Below are positions 8,108-13,966 of a stretch of DNA of 27,599 nucleotides, piece by piece. The position numbers were made by a program, and so were the translations under genes. How positions within the stretch are numbered: position 1 is the stretch's first letter; each line of letters opens with the position of its first letter. Under the pieces are notes generated by a model. It made no database searches, was not told the DNA's origin, and saw nothing but the letters and a program-made list of their open reading frames with translations. Origin of the DNA: a virus; the IMG/VR virus record IMGVR_UViG_3300034418_005037, positions 1 to 27,599 of that record; one strand, given 5' to 3'.

Positions 8108-8261
8108 TTTAGATAAAGTAACAGTAAATTTCCCTCTTAGTAAACAAGCTAAAGAGGAGATAAACCAAATAGCTAAAGCTATGGGATTAAAAAAGCAGTT
8201 CTTATTAGAGCAATTAGTAAGAGAAGGATTAGTTATTTACAAATCAAAACATAGACTGTAA
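8100..8261 (+). CDS. Ribbon-helix-helix DNA-binding protein (53 aa)
   Basis: A 53-residue protein with the layout of Arc/MetJ-type regulators. A beta strand near residues 6-13 (K-V-T-V-N-F-P-L) is followed by a helix at about 14-28 and a second at about 32-46 (K-K-Q-F-L-L-E-Q-L-V-R-E-G). Such proteins bind DNA as dimers through the paired strands. It starts 8 bases before the previous stop, and its TAA overlaps the ATG of the Rad52-like gene at 8261. It is a candidate repressor of the early promoters at 7633 and 9226, both of which carry dyads over the -7 box. The target is inferred. Confidence 0.6.
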   Translation: MNNLDKVTVNFPLSKQAKEEINQIAKAMGLKKQFLLEQLVREGLVIYKSKHRL

Positions 8262-8725
8262 TGGATTTAAAAGAATTAAAGAAGATTATCCCATACAAGT
8301 GGAAAGTTCAAACTTGTAATGATTATGGATTTACAGCAGTAGCTTATATAGATGCTAGAGATCTTATGGATTTATTGGATGATGTAGTAGGTCCTGAGAA
8401 TTGGCAAACAAATTACAGTGAGCATAAAGGGAATCTATATTGTAAGCTAGGAATTAGAATTAATGATTCATGGGTATGGAAAGAAGATTGTGGAACTGAG
8501 AGCTTTGCAGATAAGGAGAAAGGAGAAGCTTCTGATGCGTTAAAGAGAGCAGGAGTTCAATGGGGAATAGGGAGGTTTCTATATTCTCTACCAATAGTTA
8601 AGATGGGTAAAGAATATGTAAGTAAAGGAAATAATGGTAAGAATCAGCCATACTCTCCTAAGACTGGAAGATTCTTATCTAAGGATCAGATAACTGAATT
8701 ATGTAATGCTAAGATTAAAGCATGA
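8261..8725 (+). CDS. Rad52/Sak-family single-strand annealing protein
   Basis: A 154-residue recombinase that should anneal complementary single strands during phage replication and recombination. The order of elements fits the Rad52/Rad22 fold. There is an N-terminal helix, then Y-I-D-A-R-D-L-M-D-L-L-D-D-V-V-G-P-E-N-W-Q (residues 29-49), two strands (L-Y-C-K-L-G-I-R-I), a W-K-E-D-C-G-T-E turn, and the A-S-D-A-L-K-R-A-G-V-Q-W-G-I-G-R helix-turn (90-105) with F-L-Y-S-L-P. These last motifs are hallmarks of Sak and DdrA-like members. The C-terminus is short. After its TGA the same frame stays open for 21 more codons (see findings). Confidence 0.8.
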   Translation: MDLKELKKIIPYKWKVQTCNDYGFTAVAYIDARDLMDLLDDVVGPENWQTNYSEHKGNLYCKLGIRINDSWVWKEDCGTESFADKEKGEASDALKRAGVQWGIGRFLYSLPIVKMGKEYVSKGNNGKNQPYSPKTGRFLSKDQITELCNAKIKA

Positions 8726-8787
8726 ATTGTAGATAAAATTCCTGAATATTTAAAAAAAGATTTTAAAATTACTTCAATAGAAATATT

Positions 8788-9219
8788 ATGAATAACAAAC
8801 TAACAACACAAAAGGCTATAACTAAAACTAGCCAAGAAGAATTAGCTGAGCAGATAAGCCAAGACTTATTAGAAGGATCAGTAGATATATTAGATGCTTA
8901 CATCAGGCTTAAATCTATGGAAGAGGTTATTAAGAAAGTTAAATCTAAAGTAGAAGATGAAGCTATTAATGAAGCTTATAAGTATGGCAAAGGAGAACAT
9001 GAAGCTTACGGAGTTAAATTCCAGTCTAATGAAGGTAGAAGAACTTTTGATTTCTCTGGAGATGCTGAGTATTTAAGATTAAAAGAAGAGTTAAAAGAAA
9101 GAGAAGCAATGTTAAAAGCTCTACCTTATGAAATGGTAGATCCTGAAACTGGTGAAGTAGCTACTCCTCCTAATATTAAATATTCTAAATCAAGTATAAG
9201 TATTAAATTTCCTAAATAA
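8788..9219 (+). CDS. Annealing-protein-associated coiled-coil protein
   Basis: A 143-residue acidic/basic helical protein. Residues 15-65 form a long charged helix. The middle has the pattern Y-G-V-K-F-Q-S-N-E-G-R-R-T-F-D-F-S-G, then a helix E-L-K-E-R-E-A-M-L-K-A-L-P, and V-D-P-E-T-G-E-V near the end. I remember this combination in phage proteins encoded next to single-strand annealing proteins. Function is unknown, and a partner of the recombinase is likely from context. ATG 8788 is the first in-frame start. The gene is followed by an intergenic promoter. Confidence 0.6.
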   Translation: MNNKLTTQKAITKTSQEELAEQISQDLLEGSVDILDAYIRLKSMEEVIKKVKSKVEDEAINEAYKYGKGEHEAYGVKFQSNEGRRTFDFSGDAEYLRLKEELKEREAMLKALPYEMVDPETGEVATPPNIKYSKSSISIKFPK

Positions 9220-9238
9220 TTTTACTATATTTGTAAAA
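9220..9238 (+). promoter_or_regulatory. -7 box inside a perfect dyad (promoter/operator)
   Basis: TATATTTG at 9226-9233 is the second TAnnTTTG-type element in the window. It is framed by a perfect 6-bp inverted repeat, TTTTAC (9220-9225) and GTAAAA (9233-9238), so a dimeric repressor binding there would cover the -7 region. Transcription would start near 9240, directly at the structured leader. No clear -33 box is present. Confidence 0.6.
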
Positions 9239-9239
9239 C

Positions 9240-9335
9240 TGCGATCTCACATTATAGCAGGAAGATATAATTTAAAGCCTTGTAGCAAAGTAGGAAGTGA
9301 GATCCCTATGGAGTTGCAGGGCTTTCTTATTTTTA
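9240..9335 (+). ncRNA. Structured leader RNA, possible pseudoknot or attenuator
   Basis: The interval between the promoter and the ATG at 9346 can form two strong pairings. P1 pairs GATCTCAC (9243-9250) with GTGAGATC (9297-9304), 8 bp perfect. P2 pairs 9274-9281 with 9318-9325 (AAAGCC with GGCTTT plus a G-U and an A-U pair). P2 starts inside P1 and ends outside it, so both together make an H-type pseudoknot. A competing hairpin pairs CCCT (9304-9307) with AGGG (9318-9321) before a T-rich run (9323-9335) and could act as a terminator. It does not match a riboswitch class I know. Confidence 0.5.
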
Positions 9336-9345
9336 AATTATTATT

Positions 9346-10173
9346 ATGGCAAAAGATTTACCTTATTTCCAGTTTGAGCCAAGCGAGTATTTAGCTGGAG
9401 ATATTAGTATATGCTCATTAGAATCTCAAGGGGTGTTTATTAATTTATGTTGCTTATATTGGCAAAAAGAATGTGAGCTAGGCTTAAGCAAGGCTTTAAG
9501 GAGATTTAAGCAAGGCTTAATTCAAGAGTTAATAGATGAGGATGTTATAAAAGTTGATGAGGATCAGATAGTTATAAGCTTTTTAGACGATCAATATAAT
9601 ACTATATCAGAAAGAAAGAAGAAGCTTTCAGAAGCAGGAAGGAAAGGAGGTAAGGTATCTAAGCCTAAGCCACCCTTAAGCGATACTAAAGCCACCCCGA
9701 AGCATTTAGAGAAGAGAAGAGAAGAGGATAGTAAAGAAGAAGAAATAAAAAAATATAATAATACTAGTATAAAGATGAAGCCTAAAGCTTCTCCTCTCCA
9801 TCAAGATTTAAAGAAAGATTTTTTAGAGTATTATTTAGATCAAACTGGGAATGAGTTTTTTTGGACTGCAAAAGAAGCTACAAACTTAAAACAGTTAATC
9901 TCTAAACTTACTTTCTCAATAGAAGAGAAAAAAGAAAAAAGTTCCGCTAAAAAAGAAAAAGCTACTGATGAGGAAATAGTTTCAAGTTTTAGGATTATAT
10001 TAGAAAATCTTCCTCAATGGATCAAAGAAAAAACTTTTACAGTAGCAGGAATTAATTCTCAATACATGAACATATTAAACGGCATAAAGAATGGACAATC
10101 AAAACAAATTAGCAACGAGCCAACAGATGAAGAGATCAGAGCTAAATGGGCAAGGATCTTGGGAGAAGAATAA
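9346..10173 (+). CDS. DUF1376/replisome-organizer-like replication protein
   Basis: A 275-residue protein. The N-terminal 100 residues follow the pattern of DUF1376-like phage replication proteins: P-Y-F-Q-F-E-P-S-E-Y-L-A-G-D-I, an S-x-E-x-x-G-V-F-I-N-L helix, C-L-Y-W-Q, and a winged-helix region (I-D-E-D-V-I-K-V-D-E-D-Q-I). A low-complexity K/E-rich linker (about 90-150) is followed by a C-terminal helical domain ending R-A-K-W-A-R-I-L-G-E. Such proteins bind the phage origin or help load the helicase. It is the first gene after the structured leader RNA, so its synthesis may be controlled by that RNA. Its end overlaps the next ORF by 83 bases in another frame. Confidence 0.65.
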   Translation: MAKDLPYFQFEPSEYLAGDISICSLESQGVFINLCCLYWQKECELGLSKALRRFKQGLIQELIDEDVIKVDEDQIVISFLDDQYNTISERKKKLSEAGRKGGKVSKPKPPLSDTKATPKHLEKRREEDSKEEEIKKYNNTSIKMKPKASPLHQDLKKDFLEYYLDQTGNEFFWTAKEATNLKQLISKLTFSIEEKKEKSSAKKEKATDEEIVSSFRIILENLPQWIKEKTFTVAGINSQYMNILNGIKNGQSKQISNEPTDEEIRAKWARILGEE

Positions 10174-10894
10174 CCTTCCAGCTCAAATCCATAGAACAAG
10201 CTTAAAGATTAGAGATATTCAAGCTGATGGAATGCTAAACCTGGAGAAGTCTTTAAGAGAGATCTGTAAGATAGTAGGATTAAGAAGGGAGCAAAGCCAA
10301 GAGGATATAACTAGAGTACTCCTATTTATCAAAAATAATTACTCTGATCTTTCTATCCAAGGTATAAGACAAGCTGTAGATTACGCTTTAACTGGTAAAA
10401 TAGAAGCACAGTTGGAACATTATCAATCTTTGGATATAAAGTATATCTCTCAAATTTTAAACGCTTACAGAGAGCATATAAGAAAATCAGAGTTAGAGCT
10501 TAGGAAATTAGAAAAGCAAAAAGAAACTGAGGACCAGATAAAAAAAGATATGAATAAAACTCCAGAAGAAAGGAAGGAAGAATGTAGGATAGCTTATGAA
10601 GGATTAGCTAAATACGTAGAGATAAATAATTCTTTACCTATTGGATGGGATTGGATTGGAGCTTATTGGTATATGGAAGCTAATGGATTAGTAACTACTG
10701 ATGTAGAGGAAAAGAGAATGTTTGCTGATTATGTTAGAAACATGATCGAGAATGAGAAGAAAGATGCTATTGCTACTGGTGGGTTAATGGCAGGAAGAGA
10801 TATAGAGAAAGTATTAAATAATAAACTGGACTTTGCTCATAGATGCAGAATAGAGATGGTTAAGAGTTATTTCAAACAAAAATTAAATAAATAG
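10091..10894 (+). CDS. Putative replication accessory protein
   Basis: A helical protein, 267 residues if started at ATG 10091. The first 50 residues overlap the previous gene. Later starts at 10127 or 10232 (before L-N-L-E-K-S-L-R-E-I) are possible and the last would remove the overlap. The core pattern includes I-Q-G-I-R-Q-A-V-D-Y-A-L-T-G-K-I, H-Y-Q-S-L-D-I-K-Y-I-S-Q-I-L-N-A-Y, a long charged coiled coil, and a C-terminal Trp-rich segment (G-W-D-W-I-G-A-Y-W). I associate the first two motifs with replication-module proteins of Bacteroidota phages. A helicase-loader role is possible but not shown. Confidence 0.5.
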   Translation: MDNQNKLATSQQMKRSELNGQGSWEKNNLPAQIHRTSLKIRDIQADGMLNLEKSLREICKIVGLRREQSQEDITRVLLFIKNNYSDLSIQGIRQAVDYALTGKIEAQLEHYQSLDIKYISQILNAYREHIRKSELELRKLEKQKETEDQIKKDMNKTPEERKEECRIAYEGLAKYVEINNSLPIGWDWIGAYWYMEANGLVTTDVEEKRMFADYVRNMIENEKKDAIATGGLMAGRDIEKVLNNKLDFAHRCRIEMVKSYFKQKLNK

Positions 10895-10895
10895 A

Positions 10896-11171
10896 ATGAG
10901 TTATTTTAACACAACAAACGAAGAGAAGGATTTAAAAAAATATCAAAGAAAAGCTAAATCTCAAGATAAAGTTATCTTAGAATTTTTTAAATTGCATCCT
11001 TACACAGTTTATTCTCCAGATTATATAATGGATGAACTTGGTTTAAAATGTCCTATTACATCTGTTAGGAGATCAATTAGCAATCTAACAAAACAAGGAA
11101 AGCTAGTTAAGACTGATAGAAAAGTTTTAGGTAAATATGGAAGATTAACAAATACTTGGAAATTATTATGA
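10896..11171 (+). CDS. Winged-helix DNA-binding protein
   Basis: A 91-residue basic protein with a helix-turn-helix and wing. A helix at about 22-33 is followed by Y-S-P-D-Y-I-M-D-E-L-G-L (40-51), the recognition helix I-T-S-V-R-R-S-I-S-N-L-T-K-Q-G (54-68), and a beta wing L-V-K-T-D-R to T-N-T-W-K-L at the end. This is typical of phage proteins of the winged-helix type that control or assist replication. It starts 2 bases after the preceding stop and its TGA overlaps the next ATG. Confidence 0.68.
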   Translation: MSYFNTTNEEKDLKKYQRKAKSQDKVILEFFKLHPYTVYSPDYIMDELGLKCPITSVRRSISNLTKQGKLVKTDRKVLGKYGRLTNTWKLL

Positions 11172-11350
11172 GCAAAAGAAAATGTAGATCTTGTCAGCAG
11201 AGATTAGATTTAGATCAATTTGATAAAACAGCAAACGGAAACTATAAATATAAATGCAGAAGGTGTTTAGAGATTTCTGAGGTTAATGCTTGGATGAGAA
11301 AACCTAAAGGCTATAACTGGTTGTTAGGATATGTAATAAGGGAGTTATAA
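11168..11350 (+). CDS. Small zinc-ribbon protein (60 aa)
   Basis: A 60-residue protein with two CxxC pairs, C6-R-S-C9 and C30-R-R-C33, spaced like a treble-clef or zinc-ribbon. A basic aromatic C-terminal tail follows. The TTG at 11156 is a possible earlier start, but ATG 11168 overlaps the previous TGA in the ATGA manner used throughout this genome, so I use it. Such mini zinc-ribbons often bind nucleic acid; no specific role is visible. Confidence 0.6.
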   Translation: MSKRKCRSCQQRLDLDQFDKTANGNYKYKCRRCLEISEVNAWMRKPKGYNWLLGYVIREL

Positions 11351-11351
11351 T

Positions 11352-11861
11352 ATGAAAGAAATTTGGAAAAGTATTAAAGGGTACGAAGGATTATATGAAG
11401 TATCAAATTTAGGTAATGTGAAATCTTACTGGTTTAAAAATCCAAAAATATTAAAAAAGAGGGTTGGTAAGAGAGGTTATTTAATAGTTGATTTAGTAAA
11501 AGAATCTAAAGGTAAAAGAAAAGTATTTAGTGTTCATAGGTTAGTAGCAGAAGCATTTATAGATAATGTAAAAAATAAGCCAGTTGTAAATCATATAGAT
11601 GGAGATAAAACAAATTCTAACGTATCTAATTTAGAATGGTGTACTTATAGTGAAAACTCTAAACATGCTTATGATACAAGCTTAAATAGATCTTTAGATA
11701 ATTTTATTGGAAAACAAAGTAAGATTGTTTTAGATTTATCTACTGGAGTTTATTATGATTCAATTAAAGAAGCTTGTGATGTTCTTGGGTTGTTAAGAAC
11801 TACGTTATCTAGATATTTATCTGGTCAAAGAAAAAATAAAACAAATTTAATTTTAGTATGA
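11352..11861 (+). CDS. Free-standing NUMOD4/HNH homing endonuclease
   Basis: A 169-residue endonuclease with three parts. Residues 1-27 match NUMOD4 (E-I-W-K-S-I-K-G-Y-E-G-L-Y-E-V-S-N-L-G-N). Residues 60-105 carry the HNH core: H62-R-L-V-A-E-A-F-I, N80-H81-I-D-G-D-K-T-N, and N93-L-E-W. A NUMOD1-like DNA-binding unit (about 124-163) includes S-I-K-E-A-C-D-V-L. These proteins cut recombining phage genomes and spread themselves. It sits between the zinc-ribbon gene and the resolvase without visibly splitting a gene, and its last bases overlap the next ATG. It is probably a mobile gene. Confidence 0.88.
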   Translation: MKEIWKSIKGYEGLYEVSNLGNVKSYWFKNPKILKKRVGKRGYLIVDLVKESKGKRKVFSVHRLVAEAFIDNVKNKPVVNHIDGDKTNSNVSNLEWCTYSENSKHAYDTSLNRSLDNFIGKQSKIVLDLSTGVYYDSIKEACDVLGLLRTTLSRYLSGQRKNKTNLILV

Positions 11862-12211
11862 TATATTCAGTTGATTGGAATGGGCAACATATTAGTTTAA
11901 ATGATTGGTATTCCGGGGGGAATCATTGGACTGTAAGAGACACAATGAAACGTAGATGGCATCAAATATTTAAGGAAGTATTAGAGCCTTTAGATATGCC
12001 TAAATTAATAGAGTACGAACTTGAACTTGTTTATAACTCTAGATTAGATCCTACGAATACTATTACAATGGTTAAGTTATTTGAGGACACAATGAAAGAT
12101 CTAGGATTAATTATAGATGATTCTAAAAAATATTGTAAAAAAATAACTTTATTACCTAACTTAGAAATGAAGAACAAACATTATATAATAAACATAAAGA
12201 AGATAAGATGA
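11858..12211 (+). CDS. RusA-like Holliday junction resolvase
   Basis: A 117-residue nuclease that would cleave four-way junctions before packaging. The pattern D64-P-T-N67, D77, and I-I-D87-D88 fits the Asp cluster of RusA (R-x-D-x-D-N, then L-x-x-x-G-V-I-x-D-D). Residues 52-60 form the E-L-E-L-V-Y strand before it. The family is normally about 120 residues, so length fits. The first Asp pair is reduced (D-P-T-N instead of D-x-D-N), so the call is moderate. It overlaps the homing endonuclease by 4 bases and the methyltransferase by 4 bases. Confidence 0.6.
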   Translation: MIYSVDWNGQHISLNDWYSGGNHWTVRDTMKRRWHQIFKEVLEPLDMPKLIEYELELVYNSRLDPTNTITMVKLFEDTMKDLGLIIDDSKKYCKKITLLPNLEMKNKHYIINIKKIR

Positions 12212-12852
12212 AGATTTTAAATTTATACGCTTGTTTAGGAGGTAATAGATACAAGTGGAACGAAGTAAAAGATGATATTCAAGTAACAGCAGTTGAATAC
12301 GACCCTGAATTAGCTAAACTATACCAGGAAAGATTCCCTAACGATACTGTTATAGTAGCTGATGCTCATCAATATTTATTAGAGCATTACAAGTATTTTG
12401 ATTTTATTTGGTCAAGCCCTCCATGCCCTACGCATAGTAGAATCCAACATAGCATGAAAACAACAAGAAAAATGCAATATCCAGATATGAAATTATATCA
12501 AGAGATTATTTTTTTAAATACTTTTTTTGAAGGTAAATATTGTGTAGAAAATGTAATATCATATTATACTCCATTAATACCAGCAAAAGAAAGAGGTAGG
12601 CATTTATATTGGACTAATTTTAATTTACCAACAATATTAAGTACAAGAAAAAATCCAGATTTGTCAAGAACAAAAAATTTAATATGTGCATTGTCAAATT
12701 ATCATGATTACGATTTTAATAAATACAAAGGAAATCAAAGAGTAGATAAAATAGCTCGAAATTTAGTTGATTATGAAGCAGGGAAGACGATATTTGAAAT
12801 AGCTTTAGGAGTTATAAGAAAACAAGATATTACACAAACAGAATTATTTTAA
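12208..12852 (+). CDS. Compact DNA cytosine-C5 methyltransferase
   Basis: A 214-residue methyltransferase, short compared with the usual 300-400. Motif I is N-L-Y-A-C-L-G-G (residues 5-12) and the SAM-binding acidic residue lies in E30-Y-D. Motif IV is S-S-P-P-C-P (69-74), with C73 as the catalytic nucleophile, and motif VI is E-N-V (114-116). An R-G-R-H-L-Y-W segment (129-135) corresponds to motif VIII, and G-K-T-I-F-E-I-A near the end to motif X. A full target-recognition domain is not obvious between VIII and X. It probably methylates phage DNA against host restriction. No matching restriction enzyme is nearby. Confidence 0.82.
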   Translation: MKILNLYACLGGNRYKWNEVKDDIQVTAVEYDPELAKLYQERFPNDTVIVADAHQYLLEHYKYFDFIWSSPPCPTHSRIQHSMKTTRKMQYPDMKLYQEIIFLNTFFEGKYCVENVISYYTPLIPAKERGRHLYWTNFNLPTILSTRKNPDLSRTKNLICALSNYHDYDFNKYKGNQRVDKIARNLVDYEAGKTIFEIALGVIRKQDITQTELF

Positions 12853-12854
12853 TT

Positions 12855-13268
12855 ATGATAGAAGAGAACAGTTACGTTTTAAGTTTAGCTTTAGAGATAG
12901 CTAATGCTTATTCAAAAGAAGAGATTGAAAAGATGATAGAATCTAAAACATCTCCAAAAGGAATGAATCTAAACAACTATATTCTGGATTTAGTATGTAG
13001 TGTTATGGAGGTAAATGTTGAAGATGTTAAAAAAAGGTCCAGGAGATATGAGATTAACCTATCTAGACAAATGGTTATGTACTTTATAAGAAAGTTTAAT
13101 GAGACTATAAGCTTAAAAGGAATAGGAATATTTTTAGGTAATAGAGATCATTCAACTATTATAAATGGCATAAGACAAATGGAAGGCTATTTATATTTAG
13201 ATGATGTTAAAAGAAAGTTTGATTTTATTGAAGGGCAAATAAAAGCTACTTTAGAATGCAAGATTTAA
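12855..13268 (+). CDS. Free-standing DnaA domain IV-like protein
   Basis: A 137-residue protein. Residues 42-120 match the C-terminal DNA-binding domain of DnaA: V-E-D-V-K-K-R-S-R-R at 55-64, L-S-R-Q-M-V-M-Y-F-I-R-K (69-80), an L-K-G-I-G-I-F-L-G helix, and the DnaA signature G-N-R-D-H-S-T-I-I-N (95-104). Bacterial DnaA uses this domain to bind DnaA boxes. The AAA+ domain III is absent. Residues 1-40 are an unrelated helical leader. It could recognise a phage origin or compete with host DnaA. It overlaps the following glycosyltransferase gene by 13 bases. Confidence 0.82.
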   Translation: MIEENSYVLSLALEIANAYSKEEIEKMIESKTSPKGMNLNNYILDLVCSVMEVNVEDVKKRSRRYEINLSRQMVMYFIRKFNETISLKGIGIFLGNRDHSTIINGIRQMEGYLYLDDVKRKFDFIEGQIKATLECKI

Positions 13269-13966
13269 GAATAACTTTTATAACTGGTATGTGGAAGAGA
13301 CCAGAAGTATTTGAGATGTTTGCTAAAGGGATAGAGAAAATTCAATCTCAATGGAGTAATATGGATATTCAATGCGTAGTAGCAGGATCAGAGGGAGTAC
13401 ATTCCAGAAGCTTATGCGAGAAGTATAATTTTTACTACATAGAAACTCCTAACCAGCCATTAGCTAGGAAAATGAATACAACAGTAACTAAGGCTAAAGA
13501 TTTAGAATCTGATTACGTTATCTGTTTAGGATCTGATGATATTATACATCCAGATTTATTTGCTAAATACCTTGAATTAATAAATGATGGTTATGATTAT
13601 ATAGGGGTAACTGATTGGTATTTTTACGACACTAATACTAAAAAATCTTTATACTGGGGAGGATATAAAGAGAAATGGAGGAAAGGACATACTTGTGGAG
13701 CAGGTCGAGTTTTATCTAAGTGGTTATTAAATAAATGGGATTGGAAAATATGGGAAGATCAGCAGAGCCATATACTAGATAACTCAATGCAAGATAAACT
13801 AAATAATACTGGACATAGATCATATACATTCAGTTTAAAAAAGGAAGGATTATACGGATTAGATATAAAAAGTTCTACTAATATGACTCCTTTCAAAAAA
13901 TGGGATAATGCTAACTATATAGATACTAATGCTTTAAAAGGGGTATTTGATTATGTGTGGAATTAA
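13256..13966 (+). CDS. GT-A type glycosyltransferase (coupled to AsnB-like gene)
   Basis: A 236-residue protein with the GT-A layout. The N-terminal nucleotide-binding strand I-T-F-I-T-G-M-W-K-R-P is followed by a beta/alpha unit ending C-V-V-A-G-S, and a DxD-like motif S-D-D at 93-95 (C-L-G-S-D-D-I-I-H-P-D). An aromatic acceptor region contains D-Y-I-G-V-T-D-W-Y-F-Y and Y-W-G-G. The C-terminal half is shorter than in many family 2 enzymes. It should transfer a sugar from a nucleotide donor in the cytoplasm. The ATG overlaps the DnaA-like gene, and the AsnB-like start lies 14 bases before its stop, so these two enzymes are probably made together. Confidence 0.68.
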   Translation: MQDLRITFITGMWKRPEVFEMFAKGIEKIQSQWSNMDIQCVVAGSEGVHSRSLCEKYNFYYIETPNQPLARKMNTTVTKAKDLESDYVICLGSDDIIHPDLFAKYLELINDGYDYIGVTDWYFYDTNTKKSLYWGGYKEKWRKGHTCGAGRVLSKWLLNKWDWKIWEDQQSHILDNSMQDKLNNTGHRSYTFSLKKEGLYGLDIKSSTNMTPFKKWDNANYIDTNALKGVFDYVWN

